A stretch of 64,000 bases of DNA, from NCBI RefSeq assembly GCF_902506425.1, contig NZ_LR732499.1:1-64000 (forward strand). The letters are read 5' to 3'. The notes beneath the pieces are model-generated. The model searched no databases, had not been told where the DNA came from, and saw nothing but the letters and a program-made list of their open reading frames with translations. The DNA comes from Novosphingobium sp. 9U (GTDB lineage: Bacteria > Pseudomonadota > Alphaproteobacteria > Sphingomonadales > Sphingomonadaceae). Positions 44,806-51,980 of the stretch are shown one piece after another (the stretch's first letter is position 1; each line of letters begins with the position of its first letter). Made by a program: the position numbers and the translations under genes.

Positions 44806-44861
44806 AAACCCGGTTCCATGATTTACCCGGTTCGTTTTCGGTCTTTCAAATTACCGGATTT
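44806..44861. repeat. Palindrome array D (TTACCGG type)
   Basis: AACCCGGTT (near 44807), TTACCCGGTTC (44823-44833) and TTACCGGATTT (44851-44861). The first two centres are 17 bases apart and the third 28. It is the upstream counterpart of array C around the two minus-strand membrane genes. Confidence 0.65.
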
Positions 44862-45415
44862 GTGATTGCGATGGCGACGGTGACGGCAGTGGGGCAGCAG
44901 GGGCAGGCTGCATCCCGCTGCGCGGGACCAGGCTCTATTGCGCTAGGGCTTCTCGCATGGCCGGCTGTCGCCGGCGCGCTCTAAGCCCAAGCTCCACCGA
45001 GCCCCGCTGCGCAGGTCTCGGCCCTACGGGTCACGATCCTTTGCAGGGTCGCTCCTTCCGCCTTGCGTCGGGACGTGGGGAAGGAAGCTAAAGACGATTT
45101 GCTGTTAACCCGCGCCAGCGCGGGGCAAATCGAACTCTATCTCTCTCTCTCTCTCTCATCTCCGTATCAGACAAGCTTCATCGCCGTAGCATGAGGGCCT
45201 CTACACGCCTCCATCAAGGATGAGCGGTCCCCCCAATTTTGCCGCCGCCCTTCCGCCTGCGGCTCCAGGACAACAACAAAATCGGCTCCCCCACTCCCCG
45301 CAAGCGGCGTTGACCGGAGACCGGTCAACGTCCCTGACCTCGCCGCGCCCGGCCCTCCTGATGAGATTCATCTTTCATCTGAACGAGATGAGAGAGTTTA
45401 ACTTTGGAGGCTTTT
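44862..45415. other. Non-coding stretch with nested hairpin, CT tract and palindrome
   Basis: No gene is supported in about 550 bases. It holds a nested hairpin at 45096-45131 (outer GATTTGC / GCAAATC, inner CCCGCGC / GCGCGGG), a pyrimidine tract of TC repeats at about 45135-45160, and a perfect inverted repeat CGTTGACCGG / CCGGTCAACG with a 3-base centre at 45308-45330. The last is probably an operator or hairpin upstream of the DUF2493 gene. Confidence 0.5.
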
Positions 45416-46408
45416 ATGACCATCTCGATCAACTCTTTCGACGAACTCAACATCCTCTTTAACGACCGCATCCAGAGCGCTGGTGAACGGTGCAGCGCGG
45501 CAGCTTACGACGACGCCTTCGTCGAGCACAACGAGATGGCCAAGCTGACGATCATGGACGAGCCGACCGCCACCGAGATGCCCGATCCGGACATGGCGCG
45601 CGCCGCCGTGGAGCTCGCCGTCGCAACGATCTTCGACGTCTTCCGCGACACCCGCATGGAAGAGTTCTCGCAGCAGATCGTGTGGGGCATCGTCAACTCC
45701 TTCCACATGACCGCGCGGCTTGCCGAGGGGCGCGAGGACGACGCAGCGCGCAAGCTTGGCGACCTTGCCCGCACCTACGACCCTTCGGAGATCTACGCCG
45801 TCGAGCTCGAGGAAACGCAGCTCCTGTGCCAGACCCTCCAGGGTTGCCGCGAGGCTCTCGAGGCCATGCGCGACCACGCTTCGGAAGTTTACCGCGTCGA
45901 GACCGGCAAGCCCTTCCAGGCCACGCGCGGTTCGCAGGTCTCCAAGACCGGGGTCACCGCCTCCCAGATCCAGGCACGGGATTTCCTCGCCGCCAGGTCG
46001 CGTGAGCGTCGCGAGCAGTTTGCGCCAGAAGGTCCGATGGTCCTGGTCTCGGGCGGTCAGGACTGGCACGACCACGAGCAGATCTGGGATCGCCTCGACG
46101 ACATCAAGGCGCGCATCCCGGAAATGGTCCTCGCCACCACCGGCATGCGCAAGGGTGTCGACGCCATCGCCGCCAGCTGGGCCGCAGCACGCCGCGTCAA
46201 GCTCATCACCTTCATCCCGGATCGCAAGCACGGCACCCGCGCCGCCTTCATCCGCAACGAGAACATGCTCAAGCTCAAGCCCGTCGAAGCCATCGTCTGC
46301 CAGGGCTCGGGCATCCAGAGCAACCTCTACGAACTCCTGCGCAAGGCTCGCACACCGCTGCACGCCCTGCGCACCGCCAACCAGCGTCCCGACGCCAAGC
46401 GCGCATGA
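45416..46408 (+). CDS. DUF2493/SLOG-domain protein
   Basis: A 330-residue protein starting at ATG 45416 with GGAGG 6 bases upstream. The C-terminal 120 residues form a SLOG-type Rossmann fold: VLVSGGQDWHDHEQIWDRLD, ATTGMRKGVDAIAASWAAAR and VKLITFIPDRKHGTRAAFIR, then EAIVCQGSGIQSNLYELLRK. This is the DUF2493 (YspA-like) family, thought to bind nucleotides or related ligands. The N-terminal part is helical. Such proteins are frequent on large alphaproteobacterial plasmids. A strong terminator follows. Confidence 0.88.
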   Translation: MTISINSFDELNILFNDRIQSAGERCSAAAYDDAFVEHNEMAKLTIMDEPTATEMPDPDMARAAVELAVATIFDVFRDTRMEEFSQQIVWGIVNSFHMTARLAEGREDDAARKLGDLARTYDPSEIYAVELEETQLLCQTLQGCREALEAMRDHASEVYRVETGKPFQATRGSQVSKTGVTASQIQARDFLAARSRERREQFAPEGPMVLVSGGQDWHDHEQIWDRLDDIKARIPEMVLATTGMRKGVDAIAASWAAARRVKLITFIPDRKHGTRAAFIRNENMLKLKPVEAIVCQGSGIQSNLYELLRKARTPLHALRTANQRPDAKRA

Positions 46409-46416
46409 CGCCGCCA

Positions 46417-46460
46417 GCGAGGGGCTTCGGGCTTCGGCTCGAAGCTCCTCGCGCTTTTTC
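46417..46460 (+). terminator. Rho-independent terminator
   Basis: A 13-bp stem GCGAGGGGCTTCG / CGAAGCTCCTCGC (one G-T pair) with a 10-base loop, then GCTTTTTCTTT, just after the DUF2493 gene. Confidence 0.85.
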
Positions 46461-46476
46461 TTTCGTTGCGCAGAAG

Positions 46477-46511
46477 CGCGGCTCAGGGGCATCGAACCCC
46501 TTCGCCGCGTT
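46477..46511. repeat. 35-bp dispersed repeat, copy 2
   Basis: Begins GCGCGGCTCAGGGGCATCGA and ends CTTCGCCGCG, matching 43721-43755 with few changes. It again sits just after a terminator. GGGG-CATCGAA-CCCC gives it a tRNA-arm-like look, but no tRNA fold is present. Confidence 0.6.
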
Positions 46512-46710
46512 GGGGCAAAACAGTGGGTCTCTCTAGTCGTCCCAGTGTGTCGGCCGCGCCGGCACCTGTAAAGGACGGCAGGGTCCCACCATTTTCCCTG
46601 CGGGAAAATCGTTGCCCCTACCGCCGCTTTGCGGCCGCTGCGCGGTCCCATGACAGGCACCAGCGCGACCGACCCATGTCCTCCCGTCATCAAGACAAAG
46701 GAGGAACACC

Positions 46711-47061
46711 ATGCAGGTTTCGTTGTTCAGGGCTCTGAAGTCCGCTAACATCTCAGACGACGCCGCCGAGAAGGTGGTGCACGCCTTCGAGGAGCACATC
46801 GACATGGCAGTCGCTGAAGCCATGAAGCACTACGATGACCGCATCACCGCGATGCAGAGCATCCTCGAGGCGAAGATCGACGCTGGCTTCAAGAACATCG
46901 AGGGCCGCTTCACCGGAATAGAGGGCAGGTTCACCGGCATCGAAGGCCGGATGACCGGCATGCAGACCTCGATCGACGTGCTCAAGTGGCTCTTCATCAC
47001 GCAGGCGACGCTGCTCCTGATCGCAGGGACCGTCGCGGGATACGTCAAGCTCATAACCTGA
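46711..47061 (+). CDS. Coiled-coil protein with heptad repeats and C-terminal membrane helix
   Basis: A 116-residue protein with AAGGAGG 7 bases before the ATG. The middle contains IEGRFTG, IEGRFTG, IEGRMTG in tandem, a perfect seven-residue repeat, within a helical coiled coil, and the C-terminus has one hydrophobic helix (WLFITQATLLLIAGTVAGYV). This layout resembles small tail-anchored coiled-coil proteins near toxin or transfer genes. No function can be assigned. Confidence 0.75.
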   Translation: MQVSLFRALKSANISDDAAEKVVHAFEEHIDMAVAEAMKHYDDRITAMQSILEAKIDAGFKNIEGRFTGIEGRFTGIEGRMTGMQTSIDVLKWLFITQATLLLIAGTVAGYVKLIT

Positions 47062-47104
47062 CCTGACGGGGGCTCCGGCCCCATTCAGCATGGTACGCGG
47101 AAAG

Positions 47105-47135
47105 AGGGCTGTCCGGGCGACCGGGCGGCCCTTTT
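47105..47135 (+). terminator. Rho-independent terminator
   Basis: A 12-bp stem AGGGCTGTCCGG / CCGGGCGGCCCT (two G-T pairs), 4-base loop, then TTTTCTC, 44 bases after the coiled-coil gene. Confidence 0.8.
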
Positions 47136-47171
47136 CTCATGCGCGTGCTCTAAACCGATGGCCTGGCAGTC

Positions 47172-47800
47172 GTGCCGCGCGTGTCGTGGCCGGCGCGGCA
47201 GTCCCTTGCTCGCTGGCGGCCCTGCGGCCGCTTCGCCTCGCGCGGTCTGCCTTGCCGGATCACGGCATCGCCCACGTGGCTTGCACCGGTCCGCCGTCGC
47301 GGACCAGGTGCTTCGCCCGGGCTCGCCTGCGTTGCGCTGCCGGCGACGTCGACGGCGATCGGCGAGGGCAGGAGGGACCAACTCGGCATCGCCGATCCTC
47401 GTGTCGCCCGGTGCATCCGCACCTTAGCGCACGTCGGTCGGCTCGCCTTACCGTGGAACCTGCGGCGAGGCAGCCGGTGTGCCGCGTGCGTGGTGGCCGG
47501 CGCGGCAGTCCCTTGCTCGCTGGCGGCCCTGCGGCCGCTTCGCATCGCGCGGTCTGCCTTGCCGGTTCACGGCAGCGCCCGCCATGGCTCGCACCGGTCC
47601 GCAGACGCGGACCTGGCGCTTCGCCCGGGCTCGCCTGCGTTGCGCTGCCGGCGACGTCGACGGCGATCGGCGAGGGCAGGAGGGACCAACTCGGCATCGC
47701 CGATCCTCGTGTCGCCCGGTGCATTCGCACCTTAGCGTACGTCGGTCGGCTCGCCTCACCATGGATCCTGCCGAGAGGCAGCTGGTGTGCCGCGCGCGCA
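47172..47800. repeat. Two tandem copies of a 307-bp GC-rich repeat
   Basis: The landmark GCAGTCCCTTGCTCGCTGGC occurs at 47198 and again at 47505, exactly 307 bases apart, and the similarity covers the whole unit, including GCGTTGCGCTGCCGGCGACG and CATCGCCGATCCTCGTGTCG. The third unit begins (GTGCCGCGCGCGCAG, about 47786) but is cut short. Open frames across it are repeats of each other on both strands and look like chance frames in very GC-rich DNA. No protein is supported. Confidence 0.9.
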
Positions 47801-47838
47801 GACGTTGACACGAATCCCACCAGGAACATGATGAAGCT

Positions 47839-48186
47839 ATGCCCACGCAAATCGCTTCCTCGCCTCGGCCTTTTCTCGCCATCTACCGCTGGCGGGTTGA
47901 GCACGAGTTTGAGGAAGCGTTCCGAACATCGTGGCGAGCGATAACGATGGAGGGACGCGACTTGGGTTCCCTTGGATCATGCCTGACCCGAGACGATGCG
48001 GGTGACTTCGTCGCTATCGCGTTATGGCCGAGTGAGGAGGCGCGCGCCGCTGCCTTCGCCCAGATGACATCAAGGACTGATTGGACCGGAGCGAAACGGG
48101 TCGATGAGATCAAACTCTACGCCGAGGACGATCTGTGGGTCGCCTCCCCATTTGCGCATTTAGCTCCTCGGCAGCCGGATAACTGA
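47839..48186 (+). CDS. Antibiotic-biosynthesis-monooxygenase-like small protein
   Basis: A 115-residue protein. FLAIYRWRVEHEFEEAFRTS, then a central FVAIALWPSEEARAAAF and DEIKLYAEDDLWV give the ferredoxin-like alpha/beta pattern of ABM or heme-monooxygenase-like domains. The ribosome binding site is weak (CAGGAA about 12 bases upstream). Base composition is lower in GC than the repeats on either side, so it reads as a small cargo gene lodged between two repeat pairs. Confidence 0.6.
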   Translation: MPTQIASSPRPFLAIYRWRVEHEFEEAFRTSWRAITMEGRDLGSLGSCLTRDDAGDFVAIALWPSEEARAAAFAQMTSRTDWTGAKRVDEIKLYAEDDLWVASPFAHLAPRQPDN

Positions 48187-48198
48187 CCTCCAAGCTAC

Positions 48199-48790
48199 AC
48201 GGCGCGCGCAGTGGCCAGCGCGGCAGTCCCTTGCTCGCTGGCGGCCCTGCGGCCGCTTCGCCTCGCGCGGTCTGCCTTGCCGGGTCACGGCATCGCCCGC
48301 GTGGCTTGCACCGGTCCGCCGACGCGGACCAGGTGCTTCGCCCGGGCTCGCCTGCGTTGCGCTGCCGGCGACGTCGAGGGCGATCGGCGAGGGCAGGGCG
48401 CGCCAAGCCGGCATCGCCGATCCTCGTGACGCCCGGTGCATCCGCACCTTAGCGCACATCGTCGGCTCGCCTCGCCGTGGATCCTGCGGAGAGGCAGCCG
48501 GTGTGCCGCGCGCGTGGTGGCCGGCGCGGCAGTCCCGTGCTCGCTGGCGGCCCTGCGGCCGCTTCGCTTCACGCGGTCTGCCTTGCCGGATCACGGCATC
48601 GCCCGCGTGGCTTGCACCGGTCCGCCGACGCGGTCCAGGTGCTTCGCCCGGGCTCGCCTGCGTTGCGCTGCCGGCGACGTCGACGGCGATCGGCGAGGGC
48701 AGAGGGGACCAACCCGGCATCGCCGATCCTCGTGTCGCCCGGTGCATCCGCACCTTAGCGCACGTCGGTCGGCTCGCCTCGCGTGGGCCG
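48199..48790. repeat. Two further copies of the 307-bp repeat
   Basis: The landmark GCAGTCCC recurs at 48223 and 48529, 306 bases apart, with the same internal order as the left pair. Copies differ by scattered point changes and a few small indels. The second copy runs straight into the leader of the gene at 48851. Confidence 0.9.
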
Positions 48791-48796
48791 GTGTCC

Positions 48797-48834
48797 GGGA
48801 GAGGAGGGGGAGGGAACGGGCGAGTTCAACGCCC
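48797..48834 (+). promoter_or_regulatory. Purine-tract/hairpin leader, copy 5
   Basis: Tract GGGAGAGGAGGGGGAGGGA (48797-48815) then hairpin GGGCG / CGCCC with a 7-base loop (48818-48834), then GGGAGAG and the ATG at 48851. Confidence 0.6.
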
Positions 48835-48850
48835 AATCGGGAGAGTTCCC

Positions 48851-49615
48851 ATGACGCAAATGGCAATCGCATACATCGGTGGCGCACCGGCCGAAGAAGA
48901 GTGCGCGCAGCTCGGCCACACCCCTAATTTCGGCCGCTATAATCGGCTTGAGGTCTACACCTACAAGGCTGCCATCATCGCCCGCTGGGGAGCGCCGCCC
49001 GAGAGCGTCAAGTTGCTCGCCGAGCCTTGCCGCCACGACTTCGGGACCTACTACGAGGTGCAGGCGCACTACGATGAGGACGACCAGGCCGCCGCTGACT
49101 ACGTTGCGGCGATCGAGGAAGGCCTCGCGCGCTGGATCGACGTCGGCTTCCTCCAACCCGTCGTCTACGGTCCGAACGGATCGGTGCGCAGCATCAACTA
49201 CGACACGCGCAACGAGGCAGTCCAACGCACCATCGTTTCGCTCGAGCGGCAGCGCATCGAAGGTTTCGGCACACCGGCCGAGGCCATGTACATCGACAAC
49301 CTTCGCGCTGCGTTTCCTGATGCCGCGACGCGCGCCGATGCCATGCTCAGCCAGATCTCGACCGAGCGCCAAATCCGCCGACCGGAGCACCGCCGTGTCG
49401 GGATCTACTTCCCCTACCGGCTCACCTTCTACCCCGAGATGTTCAACAAGCATCGCGGTCCGGGCTACCTTGATGGCGACGTGATCGACGTGACGGCGCA
49501 CGAGCTGCGCCTCGCGCGCCGCAGCTACATCATGTGCGACATCGCCACCGTGAAGACGCTCGATGAAGCCCTGGCGCTCTGCTGGGAACACATGGCTCGC
49601 TACGTGATCGCCTGA
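48851..49615 (+). CDS. Hypothetical plasmid protein
   Basis: A 254-residue soluble protein starting at ATG 48851. Longer in-frame starts would read through the 307-bp repeats and are unlikely. It has mixed alpha/beta composition (IAYIGGAPAEEECAQLGHTP, YRLTFYPEMFNKHRGPGYLD) and no domain I recognise. It carries the purine-tract/hairpin leader, like four or five other genes of the block. Confidence 0.7.
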   Translation: MTQMAIAYIGGAPAEEECAQLGHTPNFGRYNRLEVYTYKAAIIARWGAPPESVKLLAEPCRHDFGTYYEVQAHYDEDDQAAADYVAAIEEGLARWIDVGFLQPVVYGPNGSVRSINYDTRNEAVQRTIVSLERQRIEGFGTPAEAMYIDNLRAAFPDAATRADAMLSQISTERQIRRPEHRRVGIYFPYRLTFYPEMFNKHRGPGYLDGDVIDVTAHELRLARRSYIMCDIATVKTLDEALALCWEHMARYVIA

Positions 49616-49724
49616 TCCCAGCAGCCCACCACCGATCATGCGCGCAGCCTCGCCTGGCGCAGTCGCTTCGGGACGCGCCGGCGAGCCTTCGGCGTGCGCG
49701 ATTCTGCACGAGGAAACCATCGCC

Positions 49725-49943
49725 ATGGCCTTCACGACCGTTCACCAATCGCTCTCGTTCGACACCATCATCAAGCCGCACAAGAACCGCTTCCACGCCG
49801 AGGTTCACATGATCCGCGTGCTTCGCGAGTACGGCGACTGGCCACAGGATGCGGCCGTCGATGCGGCCCGTAAGGGTGAGCCCGTTCTCGTCCGTGACAA
49901 CGGCGACGACGAGACCATCGAGATCCGCGAACCCGCTGACTGA
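49725..49943 (+). CDS. Small hypothetical protein
   Basis: A 72-residue protein starting at ATG 49725, with GAGGAAA 8 bases upstream. It contains SFDTIIKPHKNRFHAEVHMI and ends in an acidic tail. No family recognised. It lies 11 bases before the DpdA-like gene and is probably co-transcribed with it. Confidence 0.6.
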   Translation: MAFTTVHQSLSFDTIIKPHKNRFHAEVHMIRVLREYGDWPQDAAVDAARKGEPVLVRDNGDDETIEIREPAD

Positions 49944-49954
49944 GGACCGCAACC

Positions 49955-50971
49955 ATGCCGATCGAGATCGTCGTGGGCCTGCCGCATCTGAGCGACGGGC
50001 CCATCCTCAAGCGCGCCCGTGACATGCAGGTGCCGACCCTGATCTCTGCGAACTGCCTCTCGCGCTGGCGCCGTCATGACGGTTGGCGTGAATGGGCGGG
50101 ATGGCGGCTTGCCACCCTGGCGAATGCTCGGGGGCTGCGCAGCCTCGATCTCGATTCCGGTGGCTACGTCGCGATGGTCACCTATCGCGGCATCCCTTGG
50201 ACCGTCGAGGACTACATGGCGCTCGCAGCCTCCTATCCGTTCCGGCGCTTCGCCAGTCTGGACTACTGCACCGAGGCGGGTGTCGCGCACGATCGCGAGG
50301 AGGTTCTGGACCGGCTCTCTCGCACCATTCGCACCAATCGGGAGTGCCGGTCGCGTGCCGAGGATCTCGGCATCGCCGACAGGTTCATGCCCGTGATCCA
50401 GGGACGAGCACCCACGGATTACGAGCGATGCGCTGACGCTCTGCACTGGTCGATGGTGCCCGGTCGCGTCGTGGGCGTCGGCAGCATGTGCCGCCGTCAT
50501 GTCGCTGGTCCCGAGGGCCTGATCGCCGTGTTCGAGCACCTCGATCGCGTGCTGCCTGAAGGTGTGATGCTTCACGGTTTCGGCGTCAAAGGGTCCGCCC
50601 TCTCGTACCTCAAGGGGCTGGAGCATCGCATCGCCAGTATCGACAGCCAGGCCTATGGGATCGCCGCGCGCCAGGATGCTCTGGCCCGCGGTATCCGCAA
50701 GCGTGACACGCTGGTCGCATACCACATGGAGGCATGGACTGCGGCGCAGCTGCGCCGCACACACGAGCCCACCATCGCGGTCCAAACCGAGCTCACGTTC
50801 GCTCCACCAAGCGGCGAATCAACTGACGCATGGGAGGCAGCTATTGCGCAGGCACGGTGCCAAATACGTGACCTGATCGAGGAGGGTCAGCTCGACCACG
50901 ATGAGGTGACAGCTGGGTGGATTCAGGAGTGGGCGGCGGACCTCTATGCCGAGAGATTGGAAGCGGCATGA
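49955..50971 (+). CDS. DpdA-like (TGT-related) DNA 7-deazaguanine transglycosylase
   Basis: A 338-residue protein with a TIM-barrel pattern like tRNA-guanine transglycosylase. Visible blocks are LDSGGYVAMV (TGT-like substrate-binding aspartate), FASLDYCTEAG, FMPVIQGRAPTDYERC, VVGVGSMCRR, LHGFGVKGSALSYL and ASIDSQAYG (position of the nucleophilic aspartate). The four-ligand zinc site of tRNA enzymes is not seen. This matches DpdA-type enzymes, which swap guanine for a 7-deazaguanine in DNA. No precursor genes lie in the window, so preQ0 would come from the host. It likely protects the plasmid against restriction; this is inference from family. Confidence 0.72.
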   Translation: MPIEIVVGLPHLSDGPILKRARDMQVPTLISANCLSRWRRHDGWREWAGWRLATLANARGLRSLDLDSGGYVAMVTYRGIPWTVEDYMALAASYPFRRFASLDYCTEAGVAHDREEVLDRLSRTIRTNRECRSRAEDLGIADRFMPVIQGRAPTDYERCADALHWSMVPGRVVGVGSMCRRHVAGPEGLIAVFEHLDRVLPEGVMLHGFGVKGSALSYLKGLEHRIASIDSQAYGIAARQDALARGIRKRDTLVAYHMEAWTAAQLRRTHEPTIAVQTELTFAPPSGESTDAWEAAIAQARCQIRDLIEEGQLDHDEVTAGWIQEWAADLYAERLEAA

Positions 50972-50993
50972 ACCTCCTGCGAGGACGGCCGTC

Positions 50994-51040
50994 GGAATGG
51001 AGAGGAGAGGGATGGAGGACGTCGGTTCTTCATAGGAGAC
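50994..51040 (+). promoter_or_regulatory. Purine-tract leader, copy 6 (weak)
   Basis: Tract GGAATGGAGAGGAGAGGGAT at 50994-51013, then TAGGAG and the ATG at 51045. The tract and spacing resemble the other leaders, but the hairpin (CGTC / GACG) is poor. Confidence 0.4.
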
Positions 51041-51044
51041 GAAG

Positions 51045-51611
51045 ATGTCCATCACCTTTTACGTCACCGATCTCGACACCCGTATCCAGTCCGCACCGGC
51101 ACCGATCAGCCCTCGTGAGCTTGCCGCATTTCGCAAGTTCATGCGCGAGGCAGGCATCGAAACAGAGGACGATCCGGAGGGCGAACCCGAGGAGCTTACC
51201 TACGCTTTCAACGCCTCGATCTGCCGCTTTGCCATGGCCACAATCGCGGCCATTTTCGGCAACAGACCCGACGCCATTGCCGTTATCGAGGAGGCGCAGT
51301 TCCTTGGCCGGCTCGTCACTTTTCGCCGCACCGAGGTGACGCACGATGTTCGGATCGAAGTGTCGCAGCGGCTCGATGGTGCCGGCGAGCTCGACCTCGT
51401 AAACGGGAACGCCTACGCCATCCTGGAAGCGCTCCAACTGGAGCGTGAGAGCGTTGGCGACATCAGCCTGATCGAGCTACGCGACCGACTGGCAGAACCC
51501 TCGATTCGCGCTGGTTTTACCGAGCGTTTTGTTGAGTACCGCCTGCCGTTTTTCGACAAGGTCGCGGCTATGGAGCCGTATGAACAGACACCGCGCCTGG
51601 TCTGGGCTTAG
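51045..51611 (+). CDS. Hypothetical plasmid protein
   Basis: A 188-residue acidic protein with AGGAG 8 bases before the ATG. It is largely helical (SPRELAAFRKFMREAGIETE, AYAILEALQLERESVGDISL). No domain recognised. It is the last plus-strand gene before the transfer control region and is followed by a strong terminator. Confidence 0.65.
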   Translation: MSITFYVTDLDTRIQSAPAPISPRELAAFRKFMREAGIETEDDPEGEPEELTYAFNASICRFAMATIAAIFGNRPDAIAVIEEAQFLGRLVTFRRTEVTHDVRIEVSQRLDGAGELDLVNGNAYAILEALQLERESVGDISLIELRDRLAEPSIRAGFTERFVEYRLPFFDKVAAMEPYEQTPRLVWA

Positions 51612-51635
51612 CTTCCCTCAGACCTGACGCAGTAA

Positions 51636-51668
51636 GGGGACGCTTGCTCACGCGGCGTCCCCTTTTTT
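51636..51668 (+). terminator. Rho-independent terminator
   Basis: Stem GGGGACGC / GCGTCCCC with an 11-base loop, followed by six Ts. It closes the long plus-strand block. Confidence 0.92.
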
Positions 51669-51712
51669 GCCTGATGCTATCGCGCATCAAACCATTGCGA
51701 CTGCGTCGCGGA

Positions 51713-51949
51713 TCAGGACGCCGGCACGGTGTCCAGCGCAAGCCGACGTTCGACTTCGTCGACGCCGAGCTTGCGGATCCGGTCGCACAGAGACTTCGCT
51801 CTATCGGGCTTCAAGTTCATCAAACCTGACCGCTCCAGCGCGCCGGTTACGACCTCGCGCTCGCGCTCTTCGAGCTTGCGTTTCCGCTCGGCGAGCTTCT
51901 CCTCGTCGACCGCGATCTGCGCCCGTTCCTTCTCGAATGATGTCGCCAT
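51713..51949 (-). CDS. Small coiled-coil protein
   Basis: A 78-residue protein starting at ATG 51949, with AAAGG about 8 bases upstream. Most of it is a charged helix (EEKLAERKRKLEEREREVVT), likely a coiled coil, followed by a short helical domain (DRIRKLGVDEVERRLALD). It faces the transfer operon across a 690-base gap. A 16-bp palindrome just upstream is its likely operator. Function unknown; a plasmid regulator or accessory transfer protein is possible. Confidence 0.65.
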   Translation of the reverse strand: MATSFEKERAQIAVDEEKLAERKRKLEEREREVVTGALERSGLMNLKPDRAKSLCDRIRKLGVDEVERRLALDTVPAS

Positions 51950-51964
51950 TTCTGGGACCTTTCT

Positions 51965-51980
51965 GCTCACACGCGTGAGC
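51965..51980. promoter_or_regulatory. 16-bp palindrome upstream of the coiled-coil gene
   Basis: GCTCAC-ACGC-GTGAGC, 15 bases before the minus-strand start at 51949. Position and symmetry suggest an operator. Confidence 0.5.

Noticed and set aside
46477..46511. GGGG-CATCGAA-CCCC as part of a tRNA gene
   Set aside because: Only a single arm-like hairpin is present; no acceptor stem, anticodon arm or CCA context fits.
45398..46693. A 431-codon minus-strand open frame
   Set aside because: It is antisense to the DUF2493 gene, whose plus-strand motifs and ribosome binding site are clear.
47150..48780. Many overlapping open frames in the 307-bp repeats
   Set aside because: They repeat with the DNA unit on both strands, are Arg/Ala/Pro-rich and lack start signals.
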